Positions 26,201-36,200 of a DNA stretch of 64,000 nucleotides are shown piece after piece. Source of the DNA: Pratylenchus scribneri. Taxonomy: Eukaryota > Nematoda > Chromadorea > Rhabditida > Pratylenchidae. Each line of letters opens with the position of its first letter. Within the stretch, counting starts at the first letter, position 1. A program made the position numbers and the translations under genes. Location: positions 682,001 through 746,000 of the forward strand of contig JAQSEB010000003.1 in assembly GCA_030063045.1 (NCBI GenBank), in the 5' to 3' direction. The notes beneath the pieces were generated by a model that was not told the DNA's origin, searched no databases, and worked only from the letters and a program-made list of their open reading frames with translations.

Positions 26201-29200
26201 ATAATTCTTAAAAATTATAAAAAAATTCTACCAATTTATAGGCCTATGTAAAGGAAAAAATAGACCGCTAGGATTAAAATTAAACGGCCTCACGAATTAT
26301 TATTTTTAGTCAAAAAAAAGTCATATTTAAATTTATTCATTTTTCGGACTTTTATATATTTTTTAATATGAGAAAAATTATATTAAAAAATTCGCTGAAA
26401 AATAATTTAAAAAACTATAAAAAAAATCACCTATTTATAGGCATATGAAAGAGAAAAAGTAGTTCGCCTCGAAACTTGGACTCGCTTGAATGTGACTGGC
26501 TTGGACGGGATCAGCGGAATTGGCTACGACCCAAATGCAGAATTGGAATGGCGAAACCAGGCTGCCGCTCATACGGATTGCCTTCTCTACTATAAAGTCG
26601 GGCGAGAATTTTTAAAATTTTGTTTACGAATCTGGGATATTAATTTTTTGGAAGCCACCGAATTCTTGATTGTGTCCGACTTGGATGATGTGCTCATTCC
26701 GAAGCTGGGTGCAACATTCCTTGAGGAATTCCGATTCTTAAGTGCCAGAATACCATCGGCTGCTGGATTCTAGTGAATTTTAACATTTTTTTTTATAATT
26801 TTAATTCAATTTTCCAGCTATAATCGCTACAATACGGAATTAGTGACAAGTAAGTCGAAAAGAAAGGGTACTCAAAATTGGAGACTAGTCTATTTTTCGC
26901 CATTTAGAATTGTGAATTAACCAATTTTCCCAGAGTCACAATTTTTGGACGGAATTTTGAAAATCTTGTGAAAATTCACCGAATTTTCAGAGATAAAAAC
27001 ATTTGGTAAATGCACAATATTTTGGGAATGTTTTCAAAATGGATTAAATTTCGAAAAGATATTTAAAATTTTTTCCATTTTCATTTTTAAAATCTAGTCA
27101 AAATCTATTGAATTTAAAAATTTGTTTGAATTTTGAAAATAATTTAAGAATTCTGAGCATTTTCAAAATCTTTTAGGACCATATTTTCAATATCCATTCA
27201 AAATAGTGTGGAAAAATATTTTCAAAATAGCAAGCATTTTCAGAATATTTTGATACATTATTTTCAATATCTAGTCAAAATAATATGCAAAAATATTTTC
27301 AAAATGTCAATCATTTTTCAGAATATTTCGAGAAATAATTTTCATCATATTGCCAGGATGAATCAAAATTCTCGCGCACACGGGATCTCGAGAATCCCGG
27401 GATCCCGCGCACTCGGGAGTCCCAGGATCTCGCGCATCCGGATCTCGAGAATCCTGGGATCTCGCGCACTCGGGAGTCCCAGGATCTCGCGCATCCGGAT
27501 CTCGAGAATCCTGGGATCTCGCGCACTCGGGAGTCCCAGGATCTCGCGCATCCGAATCCTGGGATCCCGCCCAATCGGGATCCCAGAATCTCGAGAATCC
27601 CAAGATCCCGCGCACTCGGGAGTCTTAGGACCTCGCGCGAGTCCAATCCCAAACGGCTAATACGCCGGAAGCATGCCCCAAAGGGGCAGCAGCCATGTCT
27701 CCCCCTTATAAATCGGGGTGCTATATGGGCTGAAGGGTAAAAAAATTTTATGAGAAGCACACAATAGAGGAAATAGACAGAGCCATCTCTGATCGTCTAG
27801 CATTAAAAAGTACACTATCTTCCATTTTCAAAATACAATTCCTATTCTGAAATTTGGCATATAATTCTGAAAATATACTAAAAAATTTGCAATATTCTGA
27901 GAATATTTTAGTCAAATTATCTTGTGAAAATAAGATCTAAAATAATTTTCAAAATTATTAAATTCTTAAAATAATCTGAAAATGTTCAGCATTTTAGGAA
28001 GCATTTTTGGTCAAATTTTCAAAAGATTCTGAAAAAGTACATGAAAATAGATTTTAAAAATTTTTGAATTCTCAAATTATTCCCAGAATTTTATCTATTT
28101 CCAGAATATTTTAGAAGTTGGTATATTTTCAAAATATGAACAATTTTGAGCAGATTTTTTCCTATTATATTCGAAATCTTTTGAATTTTTTTTTGACTTT
28201 GAATTTTCAGAATTTTACTCATTTTAAAAATATTTTGACAATTTATATCTTTTCAAAATATTTTGACAATTTTCTCATTTTTACAATATTTTGAGAATTA
28301 CATGAAATTTACAACATATTTTTGCATCTATTTTTTATGTGACTCTGGGTTAATGCATTTTAAAAAATTGTATTATCTATCTATTAATAAATAATTTTAT
28401 TTAAATTGATTCAAAATTGCAGAAGTTGTGTATTTGTGTGGGGGAAGGCCATGTTTTATTAGTGAGGAAATTGTTTTGGAGGTTTAGTAACTTTTGAAAC
28501 GATATTGTGTGGGAGGTTGTGTGGGGGGTTATGTGGGGGGTTAGTTACTTTTGAAACGATATTGTGTGAGGTTATGTAGGGGGTTAGTTACTTTTGAAAC
28601 GATATTGTGTGAGGTTATGTGGGGGGTTAGTTACTTTTGAAACGATATTGTGTGGGGGGTTATGTGGGGGGATAGTTGCTTTTGAAACGATATTGTGTGG
28701 GGGGTTATGTGGGGGGTTAGTTACTTTTGAAACGATATTGTGTGGGGGGTTATGTGGGGGGTTAGTTACTTTTGAAACGATATTGTGTGGGGGGTTATGT
28801 GGGGGGTTAGTTGCTTTTGAAACGATATTGTGTGGGAGGTTATGTGGGGGGTTAGTTGCTTTTGAAACGATATTGTGTGGGAGGTTATGTGGGGGGTTAG
28901 TTGCTTTTGAAACGATATTGTGTGGGAGGTTATGTGGGTGGTTAGTTGCTTTTGAAACGATATTGTGTGGGAGGTTATGTGGGGGGTTAGTTGCTTTTGA
29001 AACGATATTGTGTGGGAGGTTATGTGGGGGGTTAGTTGCTTTTGAAACGATATTGTGTGGGAGGTTATGTGGGGGGTTAGTTGCTTTTGAAACGATATTG
29101 TGTGGGAGGTTATGTGGGTGGTTAGTTGCTTTTGAAACGATATTGTGTGGGAGGTTATGTGGGGGGTTAGTTGCTTTTGAAACGATATTGTGTGGGAGGT

Positions 29201-32200
29201 TATGTGGGTGGTTAGTTGCTTTTGAAACGATCAAATCCATTTGTATACGTCTTCATCCCTGACAAATCCATTTGTATACGTCTTCATCCCTGACAAATCC
29301 ATTTGTATACGTCTTCATCCCTGACAAATCCATTTGTATACGTCTTCATCCCTGACAAATCCATTTGTATACGTCTTCATCCCTGACAAATCCATTTGTA
29401 TACGTCTTCATCCCTGACAAATCCATTTGTATACGTCTTCATCCCTGACAAATCCATTTGTATACGTCTTCATCCCTGACAAATCCATTTGTATACGTCT
29501 TCATCCCTGACAAATCCATTTGTATACGTCTTCATCCCTGACAAATCCATTTGTATACGTCTTCATCCCTGACAAATCCATTTGTATACGTCTTCATCCC
29601 TGACAAATCCATTTGTATACGTCTTCATCCCTGACAAATCCATTTGTATACGTCTTCATCCCTGACAAATCCATTTGTATACGTCTTCATCCCTGACAAA
29701 TCCATTTGTATACGTCTTCATCCCTGACAAATCCATTTGTATACGTCTTCATCCCTGACAAATCCATTTGTATACGTCTTCATCCCTGACAAATCCATTT
29801 GTATACGTCTTCATCCCTGACAAATCCATTTGTATACGTCTTCATCCCTGACAAATCCATTTGTATACGTCTTCATCCCTGACAAATCCATTTGTACTTT
29901 TTAAACGAGTGGGGGGTTATGTGGAGAGTTATGTGGAGGGTTAGTTACTTTTGGAACAACTAACCCCCACATAACTCCCCACTTCCAAAAGTTACTTAAC
30001 AACTAAAACAATACCATTTCAAAAGTAACTAACCCCCCCACCCCCCACATAACCCTTGAAATGGTATTATTTTGGTTGTTAGATTACTTTTGGAACGATA
30101 GTGGGTGATTATGTGGAGGGTTATGTGGGGGGTTAGTTACTTTTGGAACGACAATGGGGGTTTATGTGGGGGGTTATGTGGAGGGTTAATTACTTTTGAA
30201 ATAGTATTGTTTTGCTTGTTAGATTATACTTTTGAGACGATCCTTGCTTTTGGAAGTGTTAATACATTTCGTTAAATATTCTGAACCGATAAAATAAGGT
30301 GGATAGCTCTTTAATCTGATAATAAAGTCATTAAAATTGGATCATTTCTTGAAGAGTTTTTATCAATTGTAATAATTTACCTTGGCGGAAAGTTGGACTA
30401 TTCCCGATAAAAATTTTCCATTTGATTTATTCTTATAGGCAGTGATCCGGCTGATTTCTCACTGGCTGCTCTCATCAATGAAGCTAGAGTGGCAACGGAA
30501 TGGGAGGACCCAAAGTTTGTGGACAATTATAATAGAATTCATTGGAATGCACATTATTAAGATATGTTGTGAAGCCATCGCATGTAGAAAGTGTTTGGCT
30601 TCATTGGCCAGGAATTGTATTTTTAAAAATATATTCATTAAAATTTTTTCCTTAATTAGATTTCTAAAGGTTGGATGCATGGTGTTCCAAATTCCGATAA
30701 TTTCATGCTTCATTTACGGAATTGGAGCATGGTGAAAGAAAACATTTAAATTTATGATAATTAATTTTTTAGATTGAATTGAGTTCATCTGCCATGCCCA
30801 GAGTGCAAAGGGTAATTCTTCAAAAAATTAATTTAGAATTTTTTTCGAATAAAATTTTTTAAATATATTTGTATTTTAACGGCAAAATATTTTAACAAAT
30901 ATTATTTTTTAGGGCAAGATACTTTTTTTTAACAATTGATTACTATTTTTTTACCACCAAAAGAGTTTTGATATCTATTAAATTAGAAACCGGTTTTAGA
31001 CTCCACAATCCTTATACCATTTTGTAGATCTCATCAAGACGCATCGATTGGTATATATTTTGTCATGGTTTGGTCCAAAATTAAAGCGTTAAACCGTTTA
31101 AATCCTATTTTCGTTTTTTAGTTTTTTTTAAACACTTTAATTTTGAACCAAACCATGACAAAATATTTACCAATCGATGCGTTTTGATGAGATCTACAAA
31201 ATGGTATAAGTATTGTGGAATCTGGAATCTTAAACCGGTTTCTGATTTAATAGTAATCAAAACTCTTTTGGTGGTAAAAAAGCATTTTTGGTGGAATTTA
31301 GAGAAATTTTGGTATTAAAAAAATATTTTCCTTATGTTAACAAATTGTATTTAATAGGAAAAAATACATCTAAACACATTGTGTTTCGGGCATAATACAT
31401 TTTAATTAAATTTGTGTTTTTGGCAAAATACATTTTAAAATAAATTGTGTTTTTAGGCAAAACACATTCTTAGATAAATTTGTTTTTTTAGGCAAAACAC
31501 ATTCTTAGATAAATTTATGTTTTTAGGCAAAATACATTTTAAATATTTTGTGTTTTTCGGCAAAATACATTTTAAATAAATTTATGTTTTTAGGCAAAAT
31601 TCATTTTAAATATTTTGTGTTTTTCGGCAAAATACATTTTAAATAAATTTATGTTTTTTAGGCAAAATTCATTTTATATAAATTTGTGTTTTTGAGTTTT
31701 TCCAATTGAAATTATTTTTAATATTTTGTGTTTTCGGTGCTCTACATTTTTTATTTATTTAGCAAACCAAAAAAAATTATTTGAATTGAAAATCCTATAA
31801 AATTTCACTTTGCATTTAGGCTTTCAAATTATTTCATTACCAAATGAGCGACATCATTCGACCGGATGTCGCCACAAAATTGGACCAAAATTTCCGTCAA
31901 TTTATGGCCATCAGACCTGAATTGTACGAATTATTCCTTCGATTGCCTCAACGAGTCCTCTATTATCCAATCATTTCTGCATGCTATAATAGGCGAGAAA
32001 ATTTTTACTATTTTAAAATTATTAATAAATTATTTAAGGATATTTTATGGACGTCATAAAAGACCAGCAAATTGTCCTGGCCCTTTGCGCTGTGATTTGC
32101 CCCCTTTACCAGGCATTCGATGTGCCATTGGCACCAGACAAACTCGGCATGCGGCGATTCATAAAAATTTGGTTCTTTTTGATAAATTTCTTTTTGAAAA

Positions 32201-32288
32201 ATTAAATAATTAAATTTTACAGTTTGTCCACTATCCCGTCGTGATGAACAGCACATTTCAAATAAGCAATTCTGGATGCACAATTTGA
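23272..32288 (+). CDS. Glycosyltransferase family 92 (DUF23)-like gene, frame broken twice
   Basis: GT92 enzymes transfer galactose or related sugars in the secretory pathway and are expanded in nematodes. Exons fitted by splice phase: 23272-23366, 23793-23900, 23945-24031, 24667-24717, 24743-24835, 24872-24957, 25312-25466, 25688-25771, 26441-26772, 26818-26849, 30439-30616, 30660-30731, 30773-30811, 31820-31992, 32039-32171, 32223-32288, giving about 594 codons. Family-like segments are VVACFSPLFYNERW (exon 7), EIYRQFGVSLQVYYIQSM, the metal-binding SDLDDVLIP (near residue 333), KPSHVESVWLHWPG, HYQ in exon 14, and a Cys-containing tail. The N-terminus has three Arg-flanked hydrophobic stretches instead of one anchor. 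Odd points are an in-frame TGA at 24,945 and a one-base loss near 30,559. The introns after 25,771 and 31,992 start with GC. Family assignment is good; whether the gene works is uncertain. Confidence 0.78.
26090..26455. repeat. Tandem duplication across an intron 3' end
   Basis: Within GT92 intron 8, about 26,090-26,265 and 26,285-26,455 are two diverged copies. Both end in TTTATAGGC(C/A)TATG(T/A)AA followed by an A-rich stretch. Only the second copy continues into the real exon 9; the first is a decayed acceptor plus exon start. Confidence 0.7.
27360..27650. repeat. GC-rich palindromic minisatellite (~57-bp unit)
   Basis: About four to five units built from GGATCTCGAGAATCC and GATCTCGCGCACTCGGGAGT. 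GGATCTCGAGATCC-like palindromes make each unit self-complementary. It lies in the large GT92 intron (26,850-30,438). Open frames on both strands are period artefacts. Confidence 0.85.
28480..29231. repeat. G-rich minisatellite, 45-bp unit, ~16 copies
   Basis: The unit contains GATATTGTGTGGGAGGTTAT, then GTGGGGGGTTAGTTGC, then TTTTGAAAC. Because 45 is a multiple of three, both strands stay open for more than 200 codons, giving a repeating 15-residue string; this is not evidence of a gene. It lies in the large GT92 intron. Confidence 0.95.
29232..29896. repeat. Homogeneous minisatellite, 31-bp unit, ~21 copies
   Basis: The unit contains CCATTTGTATACGTCTTCAT followed by CCCTGACAAAT. Copies look identical throughout. 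It sits directly between 45-bp-family sequence on the left (ends TTTTGAAACGAT) and related G-rich sequence on the right (resumes near 29,908). Confidence 0.97.
29905..30240. repeat. Diverged, partly inverted copies of the 45-bp family
   Basis: GGGGGGTTATGTGGAG and GTTAGTTACTTTTGGAACG words occur in + orientation. At 29,960-30,055 their reverse complement (CTAACCCCCACATAAC) occurs, so this edge contains an inversion able to form a hairpin. Confidence 0.75.
30946..31281. mobile_element. Foldback MITE with 26-bp perfect terminal inverted repeats
   Basis: The left end includes TACCACCAAAAGAGTTTTGA and the right end near 31,256-31,281 is its exact reverse complement. The interior is a second, longer inverted repeat (ACCGGTTTTAGACTCC, TATACCATTTTGTAGATCTC, CGATGCGTTT). 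This core recurs at 58,475-58,735 with different outer arms. It lies in the GT92 intron 30,812-31,819. No coding capacity. Confidence 0.85.
31370..31735. repeat. Minisatellite, ~35-bp unit, ~9 copies
   Basis: Units read GGCAAAATACATTTTAAATA then AATTTGTGTTTTTA. The reverse complement is the unit of the array at 47,290-48,020 in the next gene. It lies in the GT92 intron 30,812-31,819. Confidence 0.85.
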
Positions 32289-32302
32289 ACTAAAATGCAC
32301 CA

Positions 32303-32308
32303 AATAAA
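32303..32308 (+). terminator. Probable polyadenylation signal AATAAA
   Basis: AATAAA lies 15 bases after the GT92 stop codon. This position is early but possible for short nematode 3' UTRs. Confidence 0.4.
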
Positions 32309-33256
32309 AACATGATTTTGTCAATTCAGGGATTTTGAATGACTTATTAAAATTTATTTTTGTTTCCTTTGAAATTATTATCTATTAAATAAAAATTACC
32401 TAATTTAACGTTTTTTGTGAAATATTTAATTTATGTAAAAAAATTTTTTAGCAAAAAATAATCCTTTTGAAGTAAGCCATATATCTTGGCTATAATAAAA
32501 TTTTACTGTTTTTATTTATTTTTGTTTCCTTTTAAAATTCATATTTCCTACTAAAAAAATTTTCCTATTTTTTAAAAGTATTTTCAGGAATTACAGTAAA
32601 AATTGGAATTTCAGAAAACTATTCTCGTTAGAAAATAATCTTAACAAAATAAAAATACTATATATTTTGAGGCAAAATGAGAAATAACTTAGCAATAACT
32701 AAATTTTTTCAGTTTAGGATCACATTTAGGGTTAGATTAAATTTAGGGCTGAGTTATCTTAGTATCAAAATCTTTAAAAAAAACTGTTTTGACCGAGTTA
32801 TATAACCTTAAAAAATTATTTTTTAACAAGAAAAGTTTACTACTAATTCAATAATTTTCCTCCAAATTAAATAGTACCAAATATTCATTTTTTTCATGTT
32901 TGTTTTCATTTTCATTATAAACGAACAAAATATATAATTATTAAAAAGGTCACAATTTCATACTTATCGTTCTGCTTCATATTCATTCCCAATTTATTTA
33001 TGAAAAGCGCCAGCCACTTTTCCCAATAAGTTTCTTTTTGATTTATTCAAGAATTCCCATCAGCAAAAACCAATGAATTGTCCACTCAAAAATGGCGGCG
33101 GACAGTTTGCTATTCAAAATGCGCCACTTGAATTTTGGAGAATGAATAAGGAGACAGAAAAAAAAGACCATCATCCACTTTTCCTGTTCAGCCGTCCGTT
33201 TATTTTTTCTTATTTTAAGAGACATAATAAATTTCCCTAAAAAGTGTTTGCTGACG
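32309..33256. promoter_or_regulatory. Intergenic region between GT92 and the first PAN-ZP gene
   Basis: AT-rich spacer of about 950 bp upstream of the PAN-ZP start, presumably containing its promoter. No specific site was recognised. Confidence 0.3.
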
Positions 33257-36200
33257 ATGAGGCGAATCCATCAAATTTTCATGCAATTTTTCTTTCTAGT
33301 ACCGTTGCTGTACAGTAATCCAGGTAACTTGATTTGACCTATTTTCTGTATATTTCATGAAAAAAAAAACATAAAAATAATATTTTTAATATTTATTTGA
33401 TTTTTTGTTTTGACTTATTTGACGTTTTTTCATAATTTTTAATGGATTTATTGTAAAAAAATGCAATAAAAACGTCATTATTGTTTTTTTAGACTTTCTA
33501 AATCTATTTTAATTGCACAAAAAACTTAAATAGGATTTTGCAATTTTATCCCATAAATATAATTTTTTTGTTCTATCTATGAATATCCGAATGAAATTTT
33601 TAATTCAAACAAATCAATTTTTGCTTTTAATAAGAAATCTAAGGACAAGTCTAATACAATAAACAATATTAGAATTTAATGTATTTGTAAAAGAATTCAT
33701 GTATGTGGTATGTCAAAAAATAAAAAAAAACTCTCAAATATCTGACATAAATTTAAGTACAAATCCATGCTCAAACCACTGCCCAACAAGCCAGTGGCCA
33801 AATATTCAATGGTCAACGTGCCCAGCAACAAAGTTTAATAGCAATGCCAATGCCGGCTGAAGATAATTTTGAGGAAATATTTGCCAAAAATTTTGGCCCA
33901 GCACCTTCTGTCGAAGAAAAGAGTCAGCAAAATTTGCTTGAAACAATGGGAGGTGGAAGTAGCAATGGGCAAAATGAAGAGGCGGAACATGTCCATGGCT
34001 TCGATAAAATGGCCACATTGGTGACGAGGCACCCAATATTGGTCACACAAGAACAACAACAGAAAGTTGTCACTAAAGAAGTTAGAAATGGGGTTGAAAA
34101 ATTCAGATTTTATATTTTTTGGAACTGAATTTATAGTGTATCGAATTTCTGTTAAATCTGATTTTTGAAAAAAAAAACATTCGGTTTTAGATCTTGGTTT
34201 CTTCCATTTTCTATTATTTTTTGAAAAATTCCCAATTTCGGTTTTTTATTTTATCAATTTTCCGAACCCGTAACAAATTACTCATTTGATGCCATCTTTC
34301 CTTCTTTTTATTTAAAATTTATTATTCAAACTTTAATTTTTTTTAACTAATTTTTCAGTCTTCCAAGAAAAAAACTATACTCCGTAATTTTAATAGAATT
34401 AATCGATTTTTTTTCACATTATTGAGAATTATAAGATTATTAATGGAATTTTTAAAATTTGTTTAATTGTATTTTTTGGAGTTTCTGGGAAGAAAATTTA
34501 TTTGAATTTAATAAAAATTAATCTAATTTTTTTCTTGATTATTCATCAAAGAAAAATTTGTTCATTTTTCCCTCTCTAAAGGTGGAAAATGTAACGGCAA
34601 ATGCCGTTAATTTGCCGGAATCTTCATCAGAGGAAATAGCTCGGTCGAAATCACAGCCACCACCACCAAGTTTGGCCCCTTCACCTGAAAATGTCGCCCC
34701 TGAATTGCCTCTCTCCCTTGAAACAATTCAACAACCTCTATGCCCAAATTCTGTTGAATCGCCCACATTTTTGCGGCATCAATGGCTGGTTGACGGCCAA
34801 CAACAATCTGCGACTGGTGGAGGTATGGCACATGCGGCCAACTTTGTTCGCAAAATGGACTCACTTGAGGTAAATTCTTGTCTATTTTTTTTACTCCTCG
34901 ACATCGAATTAAATCCAATATATCTTACCATAATTATTGTAAAATTACTAAATTCCAGAATTTACAAGATCTTGGGCTTGTTAATTTTATAAATCGCGAT
35001 TTCTAGCTAGGCTTATTAGACTTAATATTAGAGATCGGACCGATACGATATATCGGTCGATATTTTCCGATATATCGTATCGATAATTATCGATATATCG
35101 AACCCTATATATCGATCGGTCACCCTGTCCGATCTCTACTTAATATATAAATAAGAAAGGACTCATTTGATTCAGTATAATCAATTTAGTATGTCAAATT
35201 TCGGTTTTCAAACAGGTATAAGCTTGTTTTGAAAATTAAACCATTTTTAAAACAAAACTTATTTTGGCTTATTAACTTTTGCTTAAGAATTTGTAACGGT
35301 CTGAAAAGAAAATCGAACCATTTAATTTTTGGATACTAGAATTTGAAATTTCTAAAGTAAGCCCGACATATCTAATAAATTTCAGAATTAATTTTCAATA
35401 ATTCCAAAAAAATATTTATCTTTATTTCAACTTTACCTAAATATTAAAAAATTAATTATAATTTAATAAATGGAATTAATCAGAATTAAAAAAATACTAT
35501 TTTATTTATATTTTTACACAATTTCTTATCACATTAATTTTATCCAATTTTATTTTTACTTAATTAAGGCATGCGCCCGTCTTTGCCGCGATAATGTCGA
35601 ACCATTCGGTGGTCGACATTTTGGCTGCCACGGCTTCACCTATTTATCGCATAAAAATGCCAAAAATAACATTTGTGAATTCTTCGATGATCATTTGGCT
35701 GCTGCCCTAGAGAAAAAACCTCCCGTCGGAAGTGGCGGCCAAAAAGGTGGTCAAACACATTTGACACCGTCCGGCGCTGTCGAATTGCCCTCAAGCTCAT
35801 CGCCGCGAAATTATTTTGAACGAATTTGTTTGCCTCTGTCCAGTCGATGCAGCCGATTTCCCTTCTCATTTGAAGTTTATCCAAGACGAAGTTTTATTGG
35901 TGTTGAACCAATCCAATCGGAGGAGGTCGATGATAGAGAAAGATGCCTGGAATTTTGCCTACAAAATGAACGGTAGGCAAAATTTTTGATTAGATTAAAC
36001 AAATTTGGTGCTGTTATCATCAAATAGAAATATAAATCAATGAATTTTAAAATTATTTTATGTAAATTATCATCAAAAATATAAAACGGTTACATTTTTT
36101 TATTTATCATTATCTGATATAATTAAAAAATTGATACTTCTAATAAAAATTCATTATTTGGCCTTTTTTCCTTTCTACCTAATTGTAAGAATAGAAATTA

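Noticed and set aside
26597..26653. A small intron between CLLYYK and the DLDD segment of GT92 exon 9
   Set aside because: The GT donor at 26,597 and AG at about 26,652 do not keep phase; the uninterrupted frame is simpler, although the intervening residues are less family-like.
27208..27760. Arg/Ser/Gly-rich open frames on both strands
   Set aside because: Product of the palindromic ~57-bp array in the GT92 intron.
28584..29262. Open frames of about 220 codons on both strands with 15-residue repeats
   Set aside because: Direct consequence of a 45-bp tandem period inside an intron; no start context or domain.
29232..29896. Regular repeat array resembling a CRISPR
   Set aside because: Units abut with no unique spacers and the sequence is eukaryotic; it is a minisatellite.
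35470..35568. Extension of the 35,569 exon upstream to an ATG at 35,470
   Set aside because: The added residues are AT-rich intron translation; the TTAATTAAG acceptor gives exact phase with the preceding exon.
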